64,000 nucleotides of DNA from Arsenicibacter sp965247375. GTDB taxonomy: Bacteria > Bacteroidota > Bacteroidia > Cytophagales > Spirosomataceae. The notes beneath the pieces are model-generated. The model ran no database searches. It saw nothing but the letters and a program-made list of their open reading frames with translations, and was not told the origin of the DNA. Below are positions 35,692 through 43,511 of the stretch, one piece after another. The position numbers and the translations under genes were made by a program. Location: the NCBI GenBank assembly GCA_965247375.1, contig CBDFHU010000120.1, forward strand, positions 1 through 64,000, in the 5' to 3' direction. Positions within the stretch are counted from its first letter, which is position 1; the number at the start of each line of letters is the position of its first letter.

Positions 35692-36741
35692 ATGACAACA
35701 CTACCTCTTCTCCGCTACAGTGTCGGCATTGATGTGGCCAAAGATAAAATGGCCCTCTGCCTCTGTGAATTACGCAGTGATCTCTCCCTACGCATTATCG
35801 CCAGTGGTAGCGTCAGTAATACACCTGAGGGCTTTGATCAGCTACATCGCTGGATAAAAACCCGGTATAAACAAACCGAACTGCCCCTGCAGATCGTCCT
35901 GGAAGCCACCGGCATCTACCATGAGTCGCTGGCCTGGTTCCTTCATCAGCAGGGATACCAGCTGAGTGTGTTGCTGGCCAATCAGGCCAGAGCCTATGCC
36001 AAAAGCCTCAATCTGCGCAGTAAAGACGATCAGGTGGATGCTCACATGCTGGCCCGGCTGGGGCTGGAACGCCGGCTGACGCAGTGGCAACCGGCCAGCG
36101 AACAGATGTATACCCTCAAACAGCTGTGCCGGGAGCGGAGCCAGCTGCAGCAGCAGCAAACACAGGTCAAAAACCAGCAGCATGCCCTACAGCACAGTAA
36201 GGGGGCCACCAGCGCCCATCTGGAGCGGCTGGCCAAACGGCTGGCGTTACTGGCCACTCAGCTGGCGGAGATCGAAGCGGACATGAAGGCACTGATCAAG
36301 GCCGATGCCTCACTGCAAAAGGCCGTGCAGCGGCTGACGACGCTACAGGGGGTGGGCTGGCTGACGGCGGTCATACTGCTGGCAGAGACCAATGGCTTTC
36401 AGTTGTTTACCAGCAAGGGGCAGCTGGTAAGTTATGCAGGCTATGATGTGGTGCGTCAGCAATCGGGCAGTAGTCTTAACAAGCCCGGACACATCTCCAA
36501 ACGGGGTAGCCGTCATCTGCGCAAGGCCCTGTACTGGCCCGCGCTGACAAGTATCCGCTATCAGGGGCCTTTACAGGATCTATACAACCGGGTCTATGAA
36601 CGGACCAAAGTAAAAATGAAAGCACTGGTGGCCGTACAGCGGAAGTTACTGGTACTGGCCTATAGTTTACATAAAACCGAACGGGACTATGAGGTAGCTT
36701 ATCAACAAAACAGGCAGGCCCAGCGCTGCTGTCCTGCCTGA
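35692..36741 (+). CDS. IS110 family transposase (bridge-RNA-guided recombinase)
   Basis: A 349-residue DEDD recombinase. The RuvC-like residues are D14 (VGIDVAKDK), E71 (EATG), D113 and D116 (KDDQVDAHML). The C-terminal Tnp domain begins near LTTLQGVGWLTAVILLAE and holds SYAGYDVVRQQSGSS, whose serine is the expected nucleophile, then HISKRGSRHLR. The frame is complete, so the element may be active. It binds the leader RNA and joins donor and target at a CT core in related systems. Confidence 0.94.
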   Translation: MTTLPLLRYSVGIDVAKDKMALCLCELRSDLSLRIIASGSVSNTPEGFDQLHRWIKTRYKQTELPLQIVLEATGIYHESLAWFLHQQGYQLSVLLANQARAYAKSLNLRSKDDQVDAHMLARLGLERRLTQWQPASEQMYTLKQLCRERSQLQQQQTQVKNQQHALQHSKGATSAHLERLAKRLALLATQLAEIEADMKALIKADASLQKAVQRLTTLQGVGWLTAVILLAETNGFQLFTSKGQLVSYAGYDVVRQQSGSSLNKPGHISKRGSRHLRKALYWPALTSIRYQGPLQDLYNRVYERTKVKMKALVAVQRKLLVLAYSLHKTERDYEVAYQQNRQAQRCCPA

Positions 36742-36874
36742 GGGGCATGCAGGCCGTGACCTGCTGCATCATCTACACAAATATATATATTTTACCCCAC
36801 AACGTTGCTTTTTAACACAGCACCTATGTGGTAAAATGAACTTTTATGAGGTCTTAATAACCCTGAAATAGCGT

Positions 36875-37417
36875 TTAAGCTCCGTAAATTTTCTTCCGCA
36901 TCGCTTCCCGATAAACAGTCCACTCATCACGGAGCAGGGCCAGCCCAACCACATCCTGCCAGCGGCCTTGTTTCCGGACGTGCTGGCGGTAATAGGCTTC
37001 GCGGCGGAATCCGAATTTTTCGTGCAGGGAGATCACCTTATCGTTGAAGACAAAGACCTCGCACCGCAGCTTATTCAGTTTCAGCTCCTGAAAAACATAC
37101 TCCAGCACATTGTACTCGATTTTGGAACCGATACCACCCCCGCGAATAGCCGTGTCGCCGAGATAGAAGGCCCAGTAACAGCTGCTGAACGTCTGGCTGA
37201 TACCGGTCAGCGAGGCCAGACCGATTTTCTGACCGTTGTACTCAATAATCCAGTAGCGCGAAGACGGATCATCCTTGATTTTCTGAAACCAGTTTTCCTG
37301 CTGTTCGGCGGTGATTTCGGCTTCGGTATACATGTACTGGCTGACATCCGGCGAATTCCGCCAGGTACGGACCAGTTCAATATCGTCGTGTCGGAGAGGA
37401 GTCAGTTGTATGTCCAT
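36875..37417 (-). CDS. pseH: GNAT acetyltransferase, PseH-like
   Basis: A 180-residue GNAT enzyme. RTWRNSPDVSQYM near the start is typical of the PseH/RimJ-type group, and GGGIGSKIEYNVLEY (about 92-106) is the acetyl-CoA loop with a helix, followed by VFNDKVISLHEKFGFRREA. In the pseudaminic pathway PseH N4-acetylates the UDP-4-amino sugar. The assignment to PseH is by context: it lies 5 bases after pseG in the same operon. Confidence 0.82.
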   Translation of the reverse strand: MDIQLTPLRHDDIELVRTWRNSPDVSQYMYTEAEITAEQQENWFQKIKDDPSSRYWIIEYNGQKIGLASLTGISQTFSSCYWAFYLGDTAIRGGGIGSKIEYNVLEYVFQELKLNKLRCEVFVFNDKVISLHEKFGFRREAYYRQHVRKQGRWQDVVGLALLRDEWTVYREAMRKKIYGA

Positions 37418-37422
37418 AGGGG

Positions 37423-38412
37423 CTAATTAGCAGTTAAATCATCAAATAAGGCCTTGAATCGTTCGGCCGACCGGCCATCCAGAAACTGCCGCTGGGCAGC
37501 AACTCCCTGATCGGGCGTTATCGTCTGCACGGTTTCCAGAAAACGTGCTGCGGGCATCGGCCACGTAAAGATACCGGCTGCCAGGTTTTTCCGCTCAAAA
37601 AAACGGGCCAGATAGTGCTGGTTACCGGCCGTCTGTATGCCGATAAACGGCCTGCCGATGGTGGCCAGTTCATACGAGACCGTGCTACAGGAAAGAATCG
37701 CAAAGCGGCATTGCTCCATTTCGGAGGCCATATCCTGCACCGACAGGTTTCGTAACATAACGACATTGCCGGCCAGTAAGTCTGCGAAGGTATGAACATG
37801 CGGGTTCGCGCCGCCCAGAACCACGCGGAGAATCAGCTCCTGATCGCCGGAGAGCAGCCACTCCACCAGCTGCCGGGACATGTTCTGCGGATCGGCCCCG
37901 CCAAGGTTAAGCAGTACGTTCCGGCTGTCGGGCCGTACCGGTTTAGGCTGAAAAACCGGATTGACCAGCGCGTAGGCCGTACCGAAGCAGAACCGGGTAT
38001 AAGGCTCTGCCTGATAGTCAGCTTCTGTAATGCCCGGCGTATGGTTAATAATGACATCCGCCACCTGATGCCCCGTCATCAGGTCATCGATAAACACGAG
38101 CGTATGGCCCGCCGCTTTAATCCGGCGCTGACAGGTTTCGTCAAAATGATAGCCGTCGAGCGCAATCAGGCTGTTGGCCGGTAACAGGGCCAGAAAATCA
38201 GCGATGTCCTGCGTGGCAAGCGGCAGTACGGAAACACCTTTCTCACCCAACAGGCTTATCAGGTAGTCACCGGGCTGGTAGATGCAGAAAGTGCAGCGAT
38301 AGGCAGGCATCAGCATGTCGGCCAGGGCCAGACACCGCATCACGTGGCCCAGACCAATCTGCGGGCCTCCGTCCATGCGGAAGAAAATAGTTTTTGTCGC
38401 CTGCCTGTTCAT
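37423..38412 (-). CDS. pseG: UDP-2,4-diacetamido-2,4,6-trideoxy-altropyranose hydrolase
   Basis: A 329-residue GT-B-fold hydrolase that removes UDP from the pseudaminic precursor. The N-terminal RMDGGPQIGLGHVMRCLALAD contains the GxGHxMR motif with the expected His at 23, and NVLLNLGGADPQNMS plus ILSCSTVSYELATIGRPFIG in the C-terminal half are diagnostic. Its start overlaps the end of pseF by four bases (38409-38412), so the two are probably translated together. Confidence 0.9.
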   Translation of the reverse strand: MNRQATKTIFFRMDGGPQIGLGHVMRCLALADMLMPAYRCTFCIYQPGDYLISLLGEKGVSVLPLATQDIADFLALLPANSLIALDGYHFDETCQRRIKAAGHTLVFIDDLMTGHQVADVIINHTPGITEADYQAEPYTRFCFGTAYALVNPVFQPKPVRPDSRNVLLNLGGADPQNMSRQLVEWLLSGDQELILRVVLGGANPHVHTFADLLAGNVVMLRNLSVQDMASEMEQCRFAILSCSTVSYELATIGRPFIGIQTAGNQHYLARFFERKNLAAGIFTWPMPAARFLETVQTITPDQGVAAQRQFLDGRSAERFKALFDDLTAN

Positions 38413-39113
38413 GAAGGATCACCCGTATGTTGATGAAGCAGCCGGTACTTAAACTCAGCCACCTGCCAGTCCGTTTCCGTATCAATGTCGTGGGCCTGCA
38501 TCTGGTCAATTTCGATGCCGCCCGCGCGGAGCTGTTGCAGGTTCCGGTGCGTCATCAGTGCCTGTGCATCAAACCAGTAAAACTGTCCGGCATCGTGGTA
38601 GGCCGGTTCAAGGTCCTGTGATCGTTTGGGGTAGTTGTCGGGGTCTGCCCATTGAATCAGGCCGTCGCGGAGAAAAAAAGCGCGCTGAATCGGGAAATCA
38701 AACCGTTGCAACGGATACATAATATCGGCCTGTTTATCGGTCAGGGCCTGAAAAGCGCGTTTGAGCAGATCAACTGTAACGAAAGGCGCGGTCGGATACA
38801 GGCAGCACACATGACTGAACCGGCGGTTACCGGCCGCGTAACTATCCAGCACTTCCAGCAATACATCAATGGTTGACGCATAATCATCCGCGTTTTTCAC
38901 TGACCGGAAAAACGGAACCGAAGCGCCGTACTGCTCCGTAACGGCTGCAATCTCCGCATCGTCAGTGGAGACCATAACCTCCTCGAACAGGCCCGACGCC
39001 AAAGCTGCTTCGATGACGTAGGCAATGATCGGTTTGCCGAGGAAAGGCCGGATGTTTTTGCGCGGAATGCGCTTACTGCCGCCCCGGGCAGGAATAATGG
39101 CAATGCTTCCCAT
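38409..39113 (-). CDS. pseF: Pseudaminic acid cytidylyltransferase
   Basis: A 234-residue CMP-sugar synthetase that activates pseudaminic acid with CTP. The nucleotide-binding start SIAIIPARGGSKRIPRKNIRPF and the later VMVSTDDAEIA, FSHVCCLYPTAPFV and the C-terminal GGIEIDQMQAHDIDTETDW match PseF/NeuA enzymes. It is the first gene of the pseF-pseG-pseH run. A -7 box lies unusually close, 9 bases ahead of its ATG. Confidence 0.92.
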   Translation of the reverse strand: MGSIAIIPARGGSKRIPRKNIRPFLGKPIIAYVIEAALASGLFEEVMVSTDDAEIAAVTEQYGASVPFFRSVKNADDYASTIDVLLEVLDSYAAGNRRFSHVCCLYPTAPFVTVDLLKRAFQALTDKQADIMYPLQRFDFPIQRAFFLRDGLIQWADPDNYPKRSQDLEPAYHDAGQFYWFDAQALMTHRNLQQLRAGGIEIDQMQAHDIDTETDWQVAEFKYRLLHQHTGDPS

Positions 39114-39121
39114 GATGGCGG

Positions 39122-39129
39122 CAAAGATA
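39122..39129 (-). promoter_or_regulatory. Candidate -7 box TATCTTTG directly ahead of pseF
   Basis: TATCTTTG on the minus strand ends 8 bases before the ATG at 39113. If used, transcription would begin at or near the start codon, giving a leaderless or very short-leader mRNA. Confidence 0.45.
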
Positions 39130-39246
39130 AAGTATTTCGATGGTGTGGCAGAGACCGCAGACAGAATACCGCCAGGGTAGGGGTATTTTATGTGAAAGGG
39201 ATCATGTAACTTGCGCCTTCAACTACACACAACGATTAAATACACT

Positions 39247-39846
39247 ATGAAAAAGCTCTTCGCTTTATTGTTTACCTGTGCTGCCATTTCATCTGCATCC
39301 GCACAAGAGTTTCAGCCATTTAAATTAAATCTATCGCTCGGCTATGCACGGCCAACCGGTTCTGGTGCCGGCGGAGGTCTTTTGGCCTCAATTGAGCCGA
39401 AATACGGTTTGAATGACAATTTTGATGTGGGCTTACGAGCAGAATTTGCCTTGATGGCGAAGGCTGTTTCAATTAATGGTCAGGATGTAAGTGGTGATAT
39501 TAAGGCTGCTGGTTCTTATGTCGTTACTGGTACCTATTTGTTGGGTACAAACAACTTCCGGCCATATGTAGGCATTGGCGCCGGCTTATATTCTGTGGCT
39601 GGTACCAGCTTTGTGTATGATGATAATGATCAGTCAACGAATACATCAGATGTGACTGTAGAGGCTTCCCGAAAGTTCGGTTTAATGGGAAGAGCCGGTT
39701 TTAAGGCGGGTCATTTCAATATGGGATTTGAGTATAACATTGTGCCGTCAACCCAGATTAGTCTGACGACAGCACAGACCGTGAAAAGCTCAAATTCATA
39801 TATCGGGGTAAAACTCGGCTTCGATATCGGCGGTGGCCGTTTATAA
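39247..39846 (+). CDS. Outer-membrane beta-barrel protein
   Basis: A 199-residue exported protein. The ATG at 39247 opens a clear signal peptide (KKLFALLFTCAAISSASA, cut before QEFQP); an upstream in-frame start would bury it. The mature part is made of alternating amphipathic strands such as LNLSLGYARPTG, FDVGLRAEFALMAK and FNMGFEYNIV, ending in IGVKLGFDIGGGRL, typical of the OmpW/OmpA-like 8-strand barrels of Bacteroidota. The ligand or role is unknown. A strong terminator follows. Confidence 0.85.
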   Translation: MKKLFALLFTCAAISSASAQEFQPFKLNLSLGYARPTGSGAGGGLLASIEPKYGLNDNFDVGLRAEFALMAKAVSINGQDVSGDIKAAGSYVVTGTYLLGTNNFRPYVGIGAGLYSVAGTSFVYDDNDQSTNTSDVTVEASRKFGLMGRAGFKAGHFNMGFEYNIVPSTQISLTTAQTVKSSNSYIGVKLGFDIGGGRL

Positions 39847-39866
39847 ATCGTTGCTCAGGCCAATAC

Positions 39867-39902
39867 ACCAAAAAAGCGCGGACACGTCCGCGCTTTTTTG
39901 GT
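39867..39902 (+). terminator. Intrinsic terminator after the barrel protein gene
   Basis: Perfect 17-bp stem accaaaaaagcgcggac (39867-39883) with 39886-39902, loop of two bases, with A and T tracts on both sides, usable in both directions. Confidence 0.88.
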
Positions 39903-39949
39903 ATCCGGTCAGTCCGGAACGGTAAATTTATGTGGAGTAGTAAAGAGAA

Positions 39950-40195
39950 TCAGGCTGAACGACCGGCTATTTCATCTTTTATTTTTTTCAGGTTACTCAT
40001 GTTCACAATCATCAGGGGCAGAAACGCAACAGGCAGTACCGTAAAGGTGTTAAACCCTTTCTGAACGGTCAAAAACACACCGGCGAGGGCCATAATCACA
40101 ATACAGCCAATGAACATGCTGGATACCAGACGCAATGATTTTTCACGGGCTTTCAGTTCATCTAAACTCAGTTTACTCAGGGAGTCGTCTTTCAT
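39950..40195 (-). CDS. Small two-helix membrane protein, function unknown
   Basis: An 81-residue protein from the ATG at 40195. A charged N-terminal helix (KDDSLSKLSLDELKAREKSL) is followed by two hydrophobic segments (about 26-44 and 52-68) and a basic end KKIKDEIAGRS. The upstream frame to 40261 is not used because it lacks a good start context. The design recurs in Bacteroidota as an uncharacterised membrane protein; no function is known. Confidence 0.65.
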   Translation of the reverse strand: MKDDSLSKLSLDELKAREKSLRLVSSMFIGCIVIMALAGVFLTVQKGFNTFTVLPVAFLPLMIVNMSNLKKIKDEIAGRSA

Positions 40196-40299
40196 ATGCA
40201 ATGCAGGGTTTAACGCGTGTTTGTGAACTATAAAGTTACATTTTACACAAATCAAGACCAAGCCACTTGCCCGTTATTATGTGCTTAACCGGCAACTAA

Positions 40300-42489
40300 T
40301 CAGGCTAATTGATCCCGTAAGCCCTGTGTTGGCCGGAAGCGTTCGCCGTAGGTATCGGCCAGCCGGTCGCATTCGTGCACAAATGTCTCCAGCCCGATGA
40401 AATCAACGAACGAGAGTGCGCCGCCCGTGTAGGTCGGAAACCCCCAGCCCAGAATTGAACCAAGGTCGGCGTCGAGTTTAGTACGGATAACATGTTCTTC
40501 GTAACAGCGGACAGCTTCAATGGCCTGCCGGTACAGCAGCCGCTTTTTGACCTCCTCCACGTCGGGTTGTTGTGTGGCGACCGGAAACAGTTCGCTCAGG
40601 CCGGGCCAAAGTACTTTCGGGCCGTCGGCAGGGTAGTCATAAAAACCGGCTTTCGCTTTTTTGCCCAACCGGCCGATCCCGACAAACTGTTTGCCGACCT
40701 GATAGCTGGTGTCTGACTCATCGAGCGCCACGTCCTGAATGCCCTGCGCGGCAATTTTGTAGACCAGATCAATCGCTACTTCGTCAGTAACGGCCAGCGG
40801 ACCGACCGGCATACCGGCATCTTTTCCGGCGTGCTCAATCAGAACAGGCGACACGCCGTCTCTGAGCAGTTCCATGCCTTCGGAGGCATAGGTACCAAAG
40901 CAGCGGGATGTGTAGAATCCGCGGGCGTCGTTTACAACAATGGGCGTTTTCCGGATTTTACGGGTGAAATCAATCGCCGCTGCCAGGGCATAATCCGACG
41001 TTTGCTGACCGACAATTAACTCCACGAGCATCATCTTGTCGACTGGCGAGAAAAAATGAATGCCGATAAAGTTTTCGGGATGAGCCGATGCTTTTGCCAG
41101 CCCCGTAATGGGCAGGGAAGAGGTATTGGAGCCAAATACGCGGAGGCCGCCAGGAGCCAGCATGGGTTCGGCTTCGGCGGTTACCTGCGCTTTCAGATCG
41201 CGGTTTTCAAAAACAGCTTCGATAATCAGGTCACAGCCCTGCAAATCAGCGGCATCAGCCGTGGGTTTGATCAGGCTGAGGAGTGCACCAGCTTTGTCTG
41301 CCGACAGCTTCCCGCGTTCGATGCTTTTCCGGACCAGCGTGCGGGAATACTCTTTACCCTTTTCGGCTTGTTCAACCGATACATCTTTCAGGATCACCTC
41401 AATGCCTGCCTGCGCCGATACATAGGCGATGCCTGCGCCCATGAGTCCGGCACCTAAAACGCCTAGTTTTTTTACGTCTGTTTTCGGAATGTCTTTTGGG
41501 CGGCTGGCTCCCTTATTGGCTTCATTCATACCCAGAAACATCGTCTGGATCAGGCTCCTGGCTACTTTAGAGGTCGCTACCTGTACAAAATACCGGCCTT
41601 CGATCAGCAGCGCACGGTCTATATTGACCTGTAAGCCTTCATATACACAGGAGAGGATGGCCAGCGGAGCAGGGTAATTGCCCCGTGTTTTCTCCATGAT
41701 CATGGCTGTCCCTGCGCTGAACGTCTGTACGCCGACAGGACTCTGGACATTACCACCCGGCACGTTAAAATTATCTTTCGCGACGATTTTTCCTGTTTTC
41801 CGGTCGATGGTATCCCAGGGCTTAACGGGTGCCGGATTGGCATGAATCCAGTTTTTGGCTTTTTGCATCAGCTCTTCCGGCGACTGTGCCACCTCGTCGA
41901 TCATGCCGAGGGTCAGCGCTTCCTGTACACCCGCTTTTTTGCCTTCCAGCATTAGTTGCAGGGCGGGCTGCATGCCAATCATGCGGGGCAGTCGTTGGGT
42001 ACCGCCGGCTCCGGGCAGGAGACCGATCGTTACCTCAACGAGGCCCAGCACGGTTTTAGGTAGATTCAGAGCGATGCGGTGGTGACAGGCCAGGCAAATT
42101 TCGTAACCTCCGCCCAGCGCGCTTCCGTTGATGGCGGCTACAACAGCTTTGCCACATGTTTCGATCCGGCGGAATACGCGGTTCAGTTCTGTCGAGACCT
42201 TGAGCATCTCAGCAGGGTCTTTGCCGTTGGCGCGCAGGATCATTTTCAGGTCGGCACCGACTACGAATTCAGGTTTGTCGGAGGTGATAATAATGCCTTT
42301 AACGGAAGGGTCGGCAATGGCCCGCTCGAGAGCAGCTTCAAATTGCGGTATAGAATCGTCGTTCAGGACGTTCATGGGGGCAGTGGTCATGTGCCACGCT
42401 ACGATGGCAATGTCGTGCTCCGGTCGGTAATTAATCACAGGGTCAAGTGGTTTAGAGATGGATGAAACGCCGGGAGCAAAGGTAGCCAA
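40300..42489 (-). CDS. fadJ: Bifunctional enoyl-CoA hydratase / 3-hydroxyacyl-CoA dehydrogenase (FadJ/FadB type)
   Basis: A 729-residue beta-oxidation protein. The N-terminal hydratase carries GADLKMI, GSALGGGYEICLACHHRIA and LVEVTIGLLPGAGGTQRLPR with the catalytic glutamates. After a linker, the dehydrogenase starts at KLGVLGAGLMGAGIAYVSAQAG (about residue 345) and includes NTSSLPIT, HFFSPVDKMMLVELI and VNDARGFYTSR. It hydrates the double bond and oxidises the 3-hydroxyacyl-CoA. No thiolase partner is adjacent. A short LuxR-type regulator ends 12 bases upstream and may share its transcript. Confidence 0.93.
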   Translation of the reverse strand: MATFAPGVSSISKPLDPVINYRPEHDIAIVAWHMTTAPMNVLNDDSIPQFEAALERAIADPSVKGIIITSDKPEFVVGADLKMILRANGKDPAEMLKVSTELNRVFRRIETCGKAVVAAINGSALGGGYEICLACHHRIALNLPKTVLGLVEVTIGLLPGAGGTQRLPRMIGMQPALQLMLEGKKAGVQEALTLGMIDEVAQSPEELMQKAKNWIHANPAPVKPWDTIDRKTGKIVAKDNFNVPGGNVQSPVGVQTFSAGTAMIMEKTRGNYPAPLAILSCVYEGLQVNIDRALLIEGRYFVQVATSKVARSLIQTMFLGMNEANKGASRPKDIPKTDVKKLGVLGAGLMGAGIAYVSAQAGIEVILKDVSVEQAEKGKEYSRTLVRKSIERGKLSADKAGALLSLIKPTADAADLQGCDLIIEAVFENRDLKAQVTAEAEPMLAPGGLRVFGSNTSSLPITGLAKASAHPENFIGIHFFSPVDKMMLVELIVGQQTSDYALAAAIDFTRKIRKTPIVVNDARGFYTSRCFGTYASEGMELLRDGVSPVLIEHAGKDAGMPVGPLAVTDEVAIDLVYKIAAQGIQDVALDESDTSYQVGKQFVGIGRLGKKAKAGFYDYPADGPKVLWPGLSELFPVATQQPDVEEVKKRLLYRQAIEAVRCYEEHVIRTKLDADLGSILGWGFPTYTGGALSFVDFIGLETFVHECDRLADTYGERFRPTQGLRDQLA

Positions 42490-42501
42490 TGCCCCGCAAC
42501 A

Positions 42502-42723
42502 TTACAGCGTCACAAACCCCATTCTGACCGCAGTCAGGGCCATGGTTACCCTGCTCTTTACAGCAAATTTACCAAACAGACTTTCGCGGTATCCATCGAC
42601 GGTACGGGGGCTGACACACATGCGGTCAGCAATTTCAGAGTAGGTCAGGTCAGTGCAGGCCAGACTCAGGAAGTGTTTCTCCCGGTCGCTCAGCGGTGGT
42701 GGTGTACAGAACGGAGACTTCAT
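42502..42723 (-). CDS. Stand-alone LuxR-type DNA-binding protein
   Basis: A 73-residue protein (ATG at 42723; a longer start at 42768 is possible) made almost entirely of a LuxR/FixJ helix-turn-helix: LSDREKHFLSLACTDLTYSE and IADRMCVSPRTVDGYRESLF. It lacks any receiver or sensing domain. It could be a true small regulator or the remnant of a two-domain response regulator. Twelve bases separate it from the FadJ gene on the same strand. Confidence 0.8.
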   Translation of the reverse strand: MKSPFCTPPPLSDREKHFLSLACTDLTYSEIADRMCVSPRTVDGYRESLFGKFAVKSRVTMALTAVRMGFVTL

Positions 42724-42797
42724 AGTTTGGGCGGTTATTTCCGGCCAAACTATGTAACCGTACATCAAAATACAAGTCTCTGGTTATAAGCTTTTTA

Positions 42798-43508
42798 CTA
42801 AACGGTATATTTGGCAATACTAAATGCGGCGGCGGCGGCAGCAGCTCCGATCAGCATCACTTTAAAGGCACCGGAAACCGGTGGCTGACCGGTGATTTTG
42901 CTTTTAAAATAACCGAAAACAAAGAGGCATATCAGCGTGACGATGCTCGACCACATCAGGCCATCAATGGGACTTTCAACAAAAAAGTACGGCAGCAGCG
43001 GCAGCATGCCGCCGGCGGCATACGAAAGCCCGATGGTAAGTGCACTTTTCTTCGCCCGGTTGGGGTCGGGCTCGCTCAGATCAAGCTCGAAACGCATCAT
43101 AAAATCAACCCACTTCTTTTTGTCTTTTGCCAGTTCATCGGCAATGGCGTTCTGTAGCTCCGCGCTCAGACCGTATTCGGCAAACACATCACGCACTTCC
43201 TGTTTTTCGCGTTCGGGAACCCGCTCTACTTCGTCGTATTCGCGTTTCAGCTCCGACTGGTAGTGATCGGCTTCGGTGCGGCCGGCCAGATACCCGCCTA
43301 ATCCCATGGCGATTGACCCTGCCACGATCTCGGCGATGCCCGCTGTCACAACCAGATCGGACGACGAAACGGCGCCGCTCAGACCGGCCGCGAGCGCAAA
43401 TGGCACCGTCAGGCCATCGGACATGCCGATGACCACGTCGGTGATAAAATCAGAGCTTTGCAGGTGCTCTTCATGGTGATGTAAATGGGTATCCGGATGG
43501 TTGCTCAT
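42798..43508 (-). CDS. VIT1/CCC1 family transporter
   Basis: A 236-residue membrane protein. The His-rich N-terminus (HPDTHLHHHEEHL), VIGMSDGLTVPFALAAGLSG and MGLGGYLAGRTEADHYQSEL match the VIT/CCC1 iron/manganese transporters, which carry five helices and an acidic cytoplasmic metal-binding region (here YDEVERVPEREKQEVRDVF). It starts 3 bases after the RND adaptor gene, so it is probably the last gene of the metal-efflux operon. Confidence 0.9.
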   Translation of the reverse strand: MSNHPDTHLHHHEEHLQSSDFITDVVIGMSDGLTVPFALAAGLSGAVSSSDLVVTAGIAEIVAGSIAMGLGGYLAGRTEADHYQSELKREYDEVERVPEREKQEVRDVFAEYGLSAELQNAIADELAKDKKKWVDFMMRFELDLSEPDPNRAKKSALTIGLSYAAGGMLPLLPYFFVESPIDGLMWSSIVTLICLFVFGYFKSKITGQPPVSGAFKVMLIGAAAAAAAFSIAKYTV

Positions 43509-43511
43509 GGC

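Larger units (their letters stand above)
35487..36825 (+). mobile_element. IS110-family insertion sequence with readable bridge RNA
   Basis: Boundaries come from rebuilding the interrupted palindrome: CT at 35487-35488 and CT at 36824-36825 are the two copies of a shared dinucleotide core, as in IS621. The element is about 1.34 kb, with a 203-base leader, the transposase gene at 35692-36741 and an 82-base tail. The longer noncoding end lies 5' of the gene, as in the IS110 rather than IS1111 group. Terminal inverted repeats are absent, as expected. It lies between pseH and pseI. Confidence 0.9.
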
